From the NCBI RefSeq assembly GCF_003855155.1, contig NZ_CP034073.1:3534001-3598000 (forward strand): a DNA stretch of 64,000 nucleotides, read 5' to 3'. The position numbers were made by a program, and so were the translations under genes. Every line of letters begins with the position of its first letter. Position 1 is the first letter of the stretch. Under the pieces are notes generated by a model, which saw nothing but the letters and a program-made list of their open reading frames with translations, did not search any database and had not been told where the DNA came from. Source of the DNA: Shewanella psychromarinicola. Its GTDB lineage: Bacteria > Pseudomonadota > Gammaproteobacteria > Enterobacterales > Shewanellaceae. Shown here piece by piece: positions 16,907 through 24,704 of the stretch.

Positions 16907-18007
16907 ATGAACAAAACAAAAATATTTACCCTACTTGCTACCGCAACAATGTTAAGCAGCCCGGCTATCGCTGAAGATAATTATGATATTGGCGGCATGG
17001 TGCGCGCAAATTACGTCTATGTGGACTATGACGATGCATCTCAAGATAAACTCGGTGATATGAAATTTGAGGTTGCTGCAATTTCGTTTAACGGCGAAAA
17101 AGACGATTTTGGTGTCTCTATGGAATATCGCTTGAGAGCTGATTTTGATGCGATTAAACATGGTTTTGCTTACTACAGCCCTAATGAAAGCACCACGATT
17201 AGAGCGGGTATCGCCAAGGTTCCATTTGGTAATATAGGCTATATTTCTAATAGTTATTGGCTAAGTTTACAGTATTACGTAGGCTTTGAGGATGACTACG
17301 ACGCAGGTTTTTCTGTTCAGTACGATGGCGATGGTTACCGCACCGATGTGGCTTTCTTCAAAGGTGCTGAAAACTCTGCATCATTAACCAATCGGTTTGC
17401 AGCCGATCTTTACACTGGTAATATTAATGGCACTGAGTACACCGCAGAGGAGTCAAATCAAGTTAACTTACGTCAATCCTTCTTTGTTGACACTTTTGGT
17501 ATAAAATCTACTATTGGTGCATCGGTTGAGTATGGGCAAATGTACGACAATGCTACCGGTAATAATGACAATCGTTATGCATATGCCGTCCATTATGACG
17601 GTACAATGGATGCGTGGAATGTGCAGGCTCAGTACCTGAAATACCAATTTGATACCGCCACATCGGATCAAAATGCCGTGGCAATGAGCGTATGCGGTGG
17701 AGCTTATGAGATTGCATCAGAAGCCTCTGCAGTCACCGTCAATGTATCCAGAAAGCTTACCTCTGCTTGGGGTGATTTAAAAATCTACAACGACTTTAAC
17801 GTATTGATGCCTGAGCAAGACGACTTCGATAATAGCTATCAGAACGTTACCGGTATCAGTGTTGCAAACGGGCCACTCTTTGCCTGGTTCGATTTTATTG
17901 TGGGCAAGAACATGCTTTGGTCTTCACGTAGTAATCATGTTGGCTTGCAAGATGCCTTTGGCGATTGGGACAAAAAAGTAAACATCAATCTTGGCTACTA
18001 CTTCTAA
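16907..18007 (+). CDS. Outer-membrane porin
   Basis: A 366-residue beta-barrel protein with signal peptide MNKTKIFTLLATATMLSSPAIA and mature start EDNYDIGG. It is rich in alternating aromatic/polar strands and ends VNINLGYYF with the terminal Phe recognised by the BAM machinery. I chose the ATG at 16907; the frame is open upstream, including an ATG at 16892, but those residues do not form a signal peptide. It lies 96 bases after the flavoprotein gene in the same orientation and may admit the substrate of that enzyme. It resembles general/phosphate-selective-type porins by texture only; the specificity is unknown. Confidence 0.85.
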   Translation: MNKTKIFTLLATATMLSSPAIAEDNYDIGGMVRANYVYVDYDDASQDKLGDMKFEVAAISFNGEKDDFGVSMEYRLRADFDAIKHGFAYYSPNESTTIRAGIAKVPFGNIGYISNSYWLSLQYYVGFEDDYDAGFSVQYDGDGYRTDVAFFKGAENSASLTNRFAADLYTGNINGTEYTAEESNQVNLRQSFFVDTFGIKSTIGASVEYGQMYDNATGNNDNRYAYAVHYDGTMDAWNVQAQYLKYQFDTATSDQNAVAMSVCGGAYEIASEASAVTVNVSRKLTSAWGDLKIYNDFNVLMPEQDDFDNSYQNVTGISVANGPLFAWFDFIVGKNMLWSSRSNHVGLQDAFGDWDKKVNINLGYYF

Positions 18008-18018
18008 GATAACAGACA

Positions 18019-18043
18019 TAGGCCAGTCCATGCGATTGGCCTA
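18019..18043 (+). terminator. Hairpin after the porin gene (weak terminator or attenuator)
   Basis: TAGGCCA at 18019-18025 pairs with TGGCCTA at 18037-18043 around an 11-base loop. No T-run follows, so it may be a partial terminator or an mRNA-stabilising hairpin between the porin and the LysR gene. Confidence 0.35.
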
Positions 18044-18082
18044 ATTACTTGATAGGGTAGACATACTCGATAGGTTACACCG

Positions 18083-19000
18083 ATGACAAAAGAAAAGATG
18101 TTGAATGAGTACGTAACCTTAGACGAGCTGCGGATTTTATTAGCTGTCTATAATTCAGGTTCTATAAGTTGTGCCTCTGTTGATATTGGTGTCATGCCGT
18201 CAACAATCAGCCGCAGCCTGTCGAGATTAGAAACTAAGCTCGGTACATCATTAATAATGCGTAACACCAGAAAGATTGAATTTACTGCGGATGGACTGAA
18301 GTTACTCGCCCACGCCAAAGAGATCACCGCATCAGTGAACAACATTGAGGATGAATTTAGATCTAATGGTGCGACGCCATCGGGTACCTTACGGATTAAT
18401 GGTGCATCACCGGTATTAGTTCACCTCATCAGCCCCATTCTAAAGAAGTATTTAACCCAATATCCACAGGTCAATATTGAGTTACAAAACAACGAAGAGA
18501 TAATTGATATTATTGAGAAGAAAGTAGATATTGCGCTGCGCGTCGCGCCACTGACTGAAAATAGCTATCAAGTTACTCACATAGGCTCGAGTAAACGACG
18601 TTTATTGGCCAGCTCAGAGTATCTTCGTCAGTATGGCTTTCCTAACTCAATAGAAGATTTAAACAATCACATATTACTCGGTCTTGAAGGCCCCTCGATC
18701 CTTAACACATGGCCGATTGAAGATGGTAAAAGCCACAACCTTCGGGTTTCTCCCCGTGTTGTAGCTTCTAGTGGTGAAGTGTTAAGAAAAATGACCCTGT
18801 CTGGCACAGGTATAGCGTGTATCACTGACTTTATGACCAAAGCAGATCGTAATAGCGGCAAGTTAATTGAGGTATTAAAAGATCAAACAATTGATGAAAA
18901 AAGAGAAATCAGTGCGGTGTGCTATCGCGGAACAAGCTCCTCTATCAAGGTGTTATCCTTTATTGAATTTTTGAAAAAGGAGTTACCCAGCCTACTATAA
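18083..19000 (+). CDS. LysR-family transcriptional regulator
   Basis: A 305-residue regulator with an N-terminal winged helix-turn-helix (LDELRILLAVYNSGSISCAS, then MPSTISRSLSRLETKLGTSL, residues ~12-66) and a substrate-binding-type effector domain (GTLRINGASPVLVHLISPIL onwards). LysR proteins of this subfamily usually control neighbouring genes in response to a small ligand. It is co-directional with, and 75 bases after, the porin gene, and is the only regulator near the cytochrome/flavoprotein/porin genes, so it is the likely controller of that module. This is inference from position only. Confidence 0.92.
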   Translation: MTKEKMLNEYVTLDELRILLAVYNSGSISCASVDIGVMPSTISRSLSRLETKLGTSLIMRNTRKIEFTADGLKLLAHAKEITASVNNIEDEFRSNGATPSGTLRINGASPVLVHLISPILKKYLTQYPQVNIELQNNEEIIDIIEKKVDIALRVAPLTENSYQVTHIGSSKRRLLASSEYLRQYGFPNSIEDLNNHILLGLEGPSILNTWPIEDGKSHNLRVSPRVVASSGEVLRKMTLSGTGIACITDFMTKADRNSGKLIEVLKDQTIDEKREISAVCYRGTSSSIKVLSFIEFLKKELPSLL

Positions 19001-19440
19001 GCCTTAATATTGATTTGCTATCAAAGCATTACCAATGCAACGCGTTACCAGTCAACATTAAGGGTTTGTTGAATTAAGCCGCTATGCGGCAGGGAAAGAT
19101 AAACAACATCTTGATTGTGTTAATGTCAATATAATGAACTGTCGATTTAATTAATGTTACCAATCTATGCTGGTTAACATACAGACATCATAACAATATC
19201 AAGGATAAACAAGTTAAAACAATATCTTATCTATTTAAACCTTTAATGCAAGTCGCGGGCAAACATCAATGCGCATTATCTAATGTTTAGGTGTATATCG
19301 GTCAATTTGTTAGCTATTTGCGTAACATAAACATCATCACACCATATTTGCACACTAACAGACGCCCAAATCTCGAACCAAGGTATAAACGCATTGCCCA
19401 CAAAACAGTTAGTGATTTGCTGTACGGATTGACGGGCTGA
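19001..19440. other. Intergenic region without a recognisable gene
   Basis: About 440 bases between the convergent LysR and SDR genes. A short perfect hairpin GCCGC-TAT-GCGGC lies around 19079-19091, too small to call a terminator. No coding sequence is supported. Confidence 0.5.
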
Positions 19441-20148
19441 TTAGAACGGCAGTTGCTCACCGCTAACATCATAAAACTGACCGGTATTGTGAATAGATAA
19501 ATTGTTAATCACTTTGATAATCCCAAGCGCGGAATCATTAACCTTTACCTGTGCAGCGCTGCCGCCCATATCAGTTTGCACCCAGCCAGGATGAACAGAG
19601 ACCACCGCGACATTATCATCAACAAGTTCTGTCGATAAATTGATGGCTAGCATATTGGCTGCGGCTTTAGACATTCGGTAACCATACCAATCGACACCTT
19701 GTGGTTGTGATAGCGATCCCTTAGAAGACGAGATAATCGCTATTTTGCACAAACGTGTTTTATTCAATAGAGTTAGTAAACAATGGGTTAAAAATAATGG
19801 CCCGAGCGCATTCACTTTAAAACACATTTCAGCGTCAGCATAATCGATAGCATGGATACTGTAATTATCTCGATCTAAAAAGCCCGCATTATTAACAATT
19901 AAATCGAGACTTATATTTTGCTGACGGAGCTTATTCGCTAAGCGATTGATTGTTTCAGGGCTCGTGATATCCATTGATTCAATGGATAATTTGTCAGTAA
20001 ACTGAGCCTTTAACGACATAAGATCAGTCTTTGTCGCGTCATCTCTACAGGTTGCTATGACGCTGCAACCGTTGACAAGATATTGCTCTGTTAACGCTAG
20101 ACCAATGCCTCTATTCGCACCGGTGATTAATACCACTTCACTATTCAT
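19441..20148 (-). CDS. Short-chain dehydrogenase/reductase (SDR)
   Basis: A 235-residue cytoplasmic NAD(P)-dependent oxidoreductase. It starts MNSEVVLITGANRGIGLALT with the Rossmann TGxxxGIG motif, and has NNAG (in LIVNNAGFLD), the catalytic Ser in IISSSKGSLS, and YGYRMSKAAANML holding the YxxxK catalytic pair. The general look is that of the C-factor/CsgA-like SDRs of gammaproteobacteria. Its substrate is unknown and no neighbouring gene hints at one. Confidence 0.9.
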   Translation of the reverse strand: MNSEVVLITGANRGIGLALTEQYLVNGCSVIATCRDDATKTDLMSLKAQFTDKLSIESMDITSPETINRLANKLRQQNISLDLIVNNAGFLDRDNYSIHAIDYADAEMCFKVNALGPLFLTHCLLTLLNKTRLCKIAIISSSKGSLSQPQGVDWYGYRMSKAAANMLAINLSTELVDDNVAVVSVHPGWVQTDMGGSAAQVKVNDSALGIIKVINNLSIHNTGQFYDVSGEQLPF

Positions 20149-20182
20149 TAAAAACCTCTAAATCGATTGTTTTATCTAATTT

Positions 20183-20260
20183 TCTGATAACTTCTTCTGA
20201 TAACTTCTTCTGATAAATATTGATGTAAAATATTGATGTAAAATATTGATAAATATTATC
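20183..20260. repeat. Two adjacent 13-bp tandem arrays upstream of the SDR gene
   Basis: CTGATAACTTCTT is repeated twice, followed by a partial copy, from about 20184. It is directly followed by AAAATATTGATGT repeated twice plus a partial copy up to about 20258. Both units are 13 bp but unrelated in sequence. The array lies in the presumed promoter region of the SDR gene. Confidence 0.8.
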
Positions 20261-20463
20261 TTGTCGTTGTGCCATTGTGGATGTAAATCGAAATGTTTAT
20301 TCTGTGCTGCGATAGATAGAGTAATACCAACAATGCGGCAGTATTACGATCAACCACAATGGCTTAGTGATCATTGTCATGCTCTGCTTGTTCCTCGTAT
20401 ACTTGCTCTGAATTCATAAGCTGGTGGCTGTAAATGGGCGTTCAACATACTTGCGTGAACTAC

Positions 20464-20516
20464 CTTGCTCAAACGACTTGTTCAAACGACTTGTTCAAAC
20501 GACTTAGCTCAAATGA
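20464..20516. repeat. 13-bp tandem array next to the DUF302 gene end
   Basis: Four consecutive copies: CTTGCTCAAACGA, CTTGTTCAAACGA twice, then a diverged 14-bp copy CTTAGCTCAAATGA. It ends 16 bases from the DUF302 stop codon. Confidence 0.85.
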
Positions 20517-20531
20517 CCAGCTGCGAAGTAA

Positions 20532-20984
20532 CTACTTGGACGTTGCAGCAATGCTTAATGTATTGAGAGCAGCCGATATTTTGTTGATAACCTTATCGCA
20601 GCCGGCAATATTATGACGCAGTTTAATGTACTTCGGGTTGTTATACGACAGCCAAACCTTGTTATCAACATCCTCGCTAATCAATACCTTTTGTGGCAAG
20701 TCAATTGCGACAAGTTGGTTACACTGCATCAATTGGGTACCGATGTTAGGATTTCCGAAAATTATCACTTCAGTTGGCCTCAGTGCTAAGTTCACTGCGG
20801 CGGCATTTTTTTGATGATCAATTCGGGAAAAAACCGTAAACCCTTTATCTTTTATGATTGTCTCAAACCTATCTGCCGTTTCTTTGGCCGAGTAATGGCT
20901 TTCAACAGTGATAAGGCTCTCTAACGCGTAAGCATGAGTCGAAGCGAATAAGACGGCAACGGCTAAGCAAATATTTCTAATCAT
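20532..20984 (-). CDS. Secreted DUF302-family protein
   Basis: A 150-residue protein with a Sec signal peptide (MIRNICLAVAVLFASTHAYA) followed by a single DUF302 domain: SHYSAKETADRFETIIKDKGFTVFSRIDH, then LRPTEVIIFGNPNIGTQLMQC and LPQKVLISEDVDNKVWLSYNNPKYI. DUF302 proteins are widespread in the periplasm of proteobacteria, and their biochemical role is not established. It appears to be a single-gene unit in a repeat-rich neighbourhood. Confidence 0.9.
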   Translation of the reverse strand: MIRNICLAVAVLFASTHAYALESLITVESHYSAKETADRFETIIKDKGFTVFSRIDHQKNAAAVNLALRPTEVIIFGNPNIGTQLMQCNQLVAIDLPQKVLISEDVDNKVWLSYNNPKYIKLRHNIAGCDKVINKISAALNTLSIAATSK

Positions 20985-21109
20985 AAAGTCACCTATTAGG
21001 TATGTTTGATGAATAGTGGCACTTCGGCATAAAACGCGGGCACAAGCAGCGTTATAAAAATAGTGATAAATTCTTAGCTCAGCATTTATTCTACGCGAGC
21101 ACGATTAAT

Positions 21110-21157
21110 ATGAGTTAAGTTATGAGCTAAGTTATGAGTTAAGTTATGAGTTAAGTT
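21110..21157. repeat. 12-bp tandem array, four copies
   Basis: Four back-to-back copies of ATGAGTTAAGTT, one with T to C at position 6 (ATGAGCTAAGTT). Confidence 0.9.
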
Positions 21158-21389
21158 TCAGGCCACTTTATCAGCGCGTCCCTAATTTAACAGCAGTACC
21201 CAAAGTCATTATTTTGGACGAACCATCCATAACGTCCCGGCCAGGAATAGTTTCTGCCGTGGTATAAATCATAAATCCGCCATAAAAAATTAAATTTAAA
21301 CCATCGTACTGCGAACAGGCTTAAATAGGAATTCAATTAGTGATACTTAAGTGCCCCCCCAATACTATTGTTTACTCTTTAGGCTATCG

Positions 21390-21460
21390 CAATAAAGAGT
21401 CGCAATAAAGAGTCGTAATGTAGAGTCGTAATGTAGAGACGTAATGAAGAGACGTAATGT
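21390..21460. repeat. 13-bp tandem array, more than five copies
   Basis: CAATAAAGAGTCG twice, then TAATGTAGAGTCG, TAATGTAGAGACG, TAATGAAGAGACG and a partial copy. The stepwise substitutions along the array suggest successive duplications. Confidence 0.9.
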
Positions 21461-21739
21461 ATACGATCCATCTAGTGCTGGTGGACGTAATATGCACCAA
21501 TAAATTAACCTACTGATTATATATTGGTTTTTATTTAAACAGTTTCACGCAACAATGCGTAAATATGCATTTAAATGAATGGAAGTTAAAAATCTGTGCC
21601 GGGTAAGACTTTTATTTTTGCATAAACAAGAATATTTATTCGATTATTATGTGAGGCTAAGCCTTTTGGTTAAGGTGAGTATAGTGCCGTCATTTGGACT
21701 GCTCTTTAGACCGCTTTTCGGCATGTTTACGCTATAGAC

Positions 21740-22708
21740 ATGGTATGCACATGTTGTAAACTCAGCATGCTTTTTTTGTTTTACTTCGAGGTATGTTTGG
21801 CTTCACATCATTCTTTGCTTAATCATCAACGTCATTTTGAACGTATAGGGCCTGACTATCGTAATGGCGATTCGGTCAGTTTTCTCGACATCAAGCATAC
21901 CTTTGGTTTGCAGCATATCCGTGTCGGTAAATGGGTTAATCGAGAAGAGTCTGCGCTTGCGGCAAATCTAATTTTTGATTCGTTAGCCGACTTAGCCAAT
22001 ATTCTAGGCGTGCCACCTGAGCTCATTGGCTTACGTGGCAGTTTACGCTTTGCCTTTGGTCATGGTGGCCAAAAGGGGGTTCAGGCACATTATTCACCAG
22101 CATATCGTGAGCTAGCCTTAGCTAAAAATGCCGGAGCAGGGGCGTTAGCCCACGAATTTTGGCATGCGTTCGATCATTACATTGCCGACAAAATGTTTAT
22201 TGATGACAGTCTGTTGAGCCCAGATGCCTACATGAGCGCTGCTAATCGATATGCTTGTGCCACCGATCATTGGCTTGCCGACAAATCGTTAATTGCTCAT
22301 CCACTTAACCAGCAATTATCCAAATTATTCGAAATCACCTTTTTGAATGCCAGCAGCCAAGAGCCACACGGTTCTTTACTCGATGCTTCTTTACCAGATG
22401 TATCCTCATCACATGCTTCCTTACCACATGAGTACGTGCGGCGCTCAATCGCATTAGATAAACTGCAACGCAGCCAATATTTTGCTAAACCTACCGAAAT
22501 GATGGCTCGCGCCTTTGAAGCTAGTATTGAAATGTATTCACAAGCCAATGCCGATATAGCTAACCCTTACTTAGTCAACAGCACTATCAACTCCCCCTTA
22601 GCCAAACACGGCGCTTATCCAGACGCACAACATTGTGCTGAGATTTACCAAGCCCTATTGGCATATTTTGAACCTTTGGGAATAGCGTTTGATAAGCAGA
22701 ACGGGTAA
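21740..22708 (+). CDS. CLCA_X / LPD1-like protein with HExxH zinc-peptidase motif
   Basis: A protein of up to 322 residues. The central segment (KGVQAHYSPAYRELALAKNA, then GALAHEFWHAFDHYI) resembles the LPD1 domain of large polyvalent proteins, with HEFWH as a likely zinc-binding HExxH site and a further His in FDHY. The pattern fits the CLCA_X family annotated in Shewanella and Vibrio. The start is uncertain: the first ATG is at 21740, but a TTG at 21797 has GAGG 5 bases upstream and would start LASHHSLLNHQRHFER. There is no clear signal peptide with either start. A short serine/histidine-rich repeat (EPHGSLLDASLPDVSSSHASLPHEY) lies in the middle. Function unknown. Confidence 0.75.
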   Translation: MVCTCCKLSMLFLFYFEVCLASHHSLLNHQRHFERIGPDYRNGDSVSFLDIKHTFGLQHIRVGKWVNREESALAANLIFDSLADLANILGVPPELIGLRGSLRFAFGHGGQKGVQAHYSPAYRELALAKNAGAGALAHEFWHAFDHYIADKMFIDDSLLSPDAYMSAANRYACATDHWLADKSLIAHPLNQQLSKLFEITFLNASSQEPHGSLLDASLPDVSSSHASLPHEYVRRSIALDKLQRSQYFAKPTEMMARAFEASIEMYSQANADIANPYLVNSTINSPLAKHGAYPDAQHCAEIYQALLAYFEPLGIAFDKQNG

Positions 22709-22883
22709 ATCAGCCCAGAGTTGAATGCACAGTCTCGAATGAGAGAAAAGACCTTGAACGAGATAAATAGCCCAGAGTTGAATGTATAGTCTTGAATCCA
22801 ATAGCCTTGAGCTAGATAAGCACTGAACTAAATGATCACTGTCATGAGATCGTGCAACTACACATCAAGTTTAGATAATAAAA

Positions 22884-22909
22884 AAGGCCCAGCTTAATAG
22901 CTAGGCCTT
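22884..22909 (-). terminator. Rho-independent terminator for the amidohydrolase gene
   Basis: AAGGCC and GGCCTT flank a second AGCT...AGCT stem; on the minus strand the hairpin is followed by TTTTTTATT. It lies 193 bases downstream of the amidohydrolase stop codon. Confidence 0.8.
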
Positions 22910-23008
22910 GGCGTTTTAGATTGGTAAAGGTATTGAAGCTTATTGCTAACGACCCATAATAAATAGCTTATATCTACCTTGAAGAATAACGTTAATGGCT
23001 TGCTTATA

Positions 23009-23064
23009 ACCCATTACTCAAAACCCATTACTCAAAACTAATTATTCAAAATTAATTGCTCAAA
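23009..23064. repeat. 14-bp tandem array, four copies
   Basis: ACCCATTACTCAAA occurs twice, then ACTAATTATTCAAA and ATTAATTGCTCAAA. It sits between the amidohydrolase stop and its terminator, so it is transcribed in the 3' untranslated region. Confidence 0.9.
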
Positions 23065-23101
23065 ATAATTGTTTATAAAGAATGGCCTGTTAGCTAATGG
23101 T

Positions 23102-24397
23102 TTACTGTTTTTTATAAACCACGCCGTCTTTCATCACAAAGGTGACGTTTTCCATTAAGCTGATGTTATCCAGCGGATTGCCGTCTACGGCGATAATGTC
23201 GGCCAAGAAACCCGCTTTGATCTGGCCTACATTATCTTGTTTTAGCAGTGCGGCACTATTTACCGTCGCGGCCTGCAGGGCTTGAATAGGCGTCATACCA
23301 AAGGTCACCATGCGTGAAAACTGTTTACCATTGTCTCCATGGGGATAAATAGCCGCATCTGAACCAAACACCATCTTGGCGCCGGCCTTAACGGCTTTTC
23401 TAAAGCTGTCACGCTGGGCTTGTGACACTTGTTTTTCTTTATTGATATTGGCTTCTGGTACGCCATTGGCCGCGCCAAAGGCGAGGGTGTATTCAGTGTT
23501 GTAAATATCGCAAGACAAATAAGTGCCCGCTTTCAATGCCATGTTAATGGCTTCATCATCCATAAAACTACAATGTTCAATGCTGTCGATACCCGCGCGT
23601 ATCGCATCTTTAATGCCGCTAGTACCATGGGCATGTGCGGCGATAACAAGGCCGCGCAGATGGGCTTCATCCACTGCAGATTTGAGCTCTTCATAGGTCA
23701 TTTGCTGGGCGCCAACTTGGGTGCCTTTAGAAAATACCCCGCCAGTAGCACAGACTTTAATCGCATTGGCACCATATTTAATGTTTTCACGTACTTTAGT
23801 GCGTACTTCCCAAGGGCCGTCGGCAACACCTTGAGCTTTAGCGTGGGCTTCTGGTGCGGGGAAGTTATCATCGCAATGTCCGCCGGTAATGCCAATTGCA
23901 TGTCCTACAGCCCAAATGCGTGGCCCAGGAATTTCGCCAGCATCTATTCCATCGCGAGTAGCAATGACGGAATAACCCGATGCGCCTAAGTCTCGCACTG
24001 TGGTAAAGCCTGCAAGTAAGGTTTTCTGGGCATTTTTAACCGCTTTAACGGTTTGTCTTGGCACTGAATAATTCATCGACTCTAAAAAGTTATCTTCAGC
24101 ATCGCCAGATAAATGCACGTGCATATCCATTACCCCAGGCACCAGCGTTTTACCCTTGAGATCGACCAAGTTGTAATCGGCTTTATTGGTGATGTTTGCA
24201 GCGGTGGTAACCTTAATTATTTGATTGTCTGATACGATAATCGCAGCATCATTAACACTTTTACCTTTAGCAACGTCGATATAAGCATCGGCTAAGATCA
24301 GCGTGTCTTGGGCAATCGCTGGAGTCATAAAAGTGGTACCTAAAACTAGGCTAAGGGCGAGTGGAATTGCATTAATCTTGTTAATTTTTAGAGGCAT
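23102..24397 (-). CDS. Exported metal-dependent amidohydrolase (Xaa-Pro dipeptidase-like)
   Basis: A 431-residue amidohydrolase-superfamily enzyme with a signal peptide (MPLKINKINAIPLALSLVLG through TPAIAQ). Metal-site signatures in order: MDMHVHLSG (HxH), NAIKVCATGG (candidate carboxylated Lys), IAAHAHG, IEHCSF and FGSDAAIYPHGDN (Asp). It ends with the family composite domain IAVDGNPLDNISLM. These match the imidazolonepropionase-like/prolidase group, whose characterised members cleave Xaa-Pro or N-acyl amino acid bonds. It stands alone, with its own terminator. The exact substrate is not evident. Confidence 0.9.
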   Translation of the reverse strand: MPLKINKINAIPLALSLVLGTTFMTPAIAQDTLILADAYIDVAKGKSVNDAAIIVSDNQIIKVTTAANITNKADYNLVDLKGKTLVPGVMDMHVHLSGDAEDNFLESMNYSVPRQTVKAVKNAQKTLLAGFTTVRDLGASGYSVIATRDGIDAGEIPGPRIWAVGHAIGITGGHCDDNFPAPEAHAKAQGVADGPWEVRTKVRENIKYGANAIKVCATGGVFSKGTQVGAQQMTYEELKSAVDEAHLRGLVIAAHAHGTSGIKDAIRAGIDSIEHCSFMDDEAINMALKAGTYLSCDIYNTEYTLAFGAANGVPEANINKEKQVSQAQRDSFRKAVKAGAKMVFGSDAAIYPHGDNGKQFSRMVTFGMTPIQALQAATVNSAALLKQDNVGQIKAGFLADIIAVDGNPLDNISLMENVTFVMKDGVVYKKQ

Positions 24398-24704
24398 GGC
24401 TATTTTTAAAATCCTTTGTTGTTATTGTTAGGAGCCGACATTGTTTATTTTGCATCGTACTAGGAATAGCCAGCCCTTTCTCTGCTTAAACGTCTGTTTG
24501 CACATAGCTTAAAAAGCATACGAGCGATAAATACTCGATTTTACAAAGCATATTAACAACTTGTTAACGTTACACGTAATAATTTGTGTATCAATTTGTA
24601 TTAGCAGATAGTAATGAAGGGCTGTTTTAGCGCAATTGCACGAGCAATAATGAGGGTGAATAATGAAGCCATGCTCGAGTTGCTTCATTATAGGTGTCCA
24701 TCAT
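24398..24704. other. Intergenic region without a recognisable gene
   Basis: About 300 AT-rich bases holding the presumed promoter of the amidohydrolase and the end of the helicase transcription unit. No clear terminator or coding sequence is visible. Confidence 0.5.

Larger units (their letters stand above)
20985..21739. other. Repeat-rich intergenic region
   Basis: About 755 bases between divergent genes, with no supportable coding sequence. It contains two tandem arrays (listed separately) and a run of seven or more C near 21354. It presumably carries the promoters of both flanking genes. Confidence 0.5.
22709..23101. other. Intergenic region between convergent genes
   Basis: No gene is seen. 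It holds an imperfect direct repeat (AGCCCAGAGTTGAATG near 22714 and again near 22771), a strong terminator at 22884-22909 and a 14-bp tandem array at 23009-23064. Confidence 0.6.

Noticed and set aside
20184..21460. Regularly spaced repeats considered as a CRISPR array
   Set aside because: Units are 12-13 bp and directly adjacent with no unique spacers; no cas genes are present.
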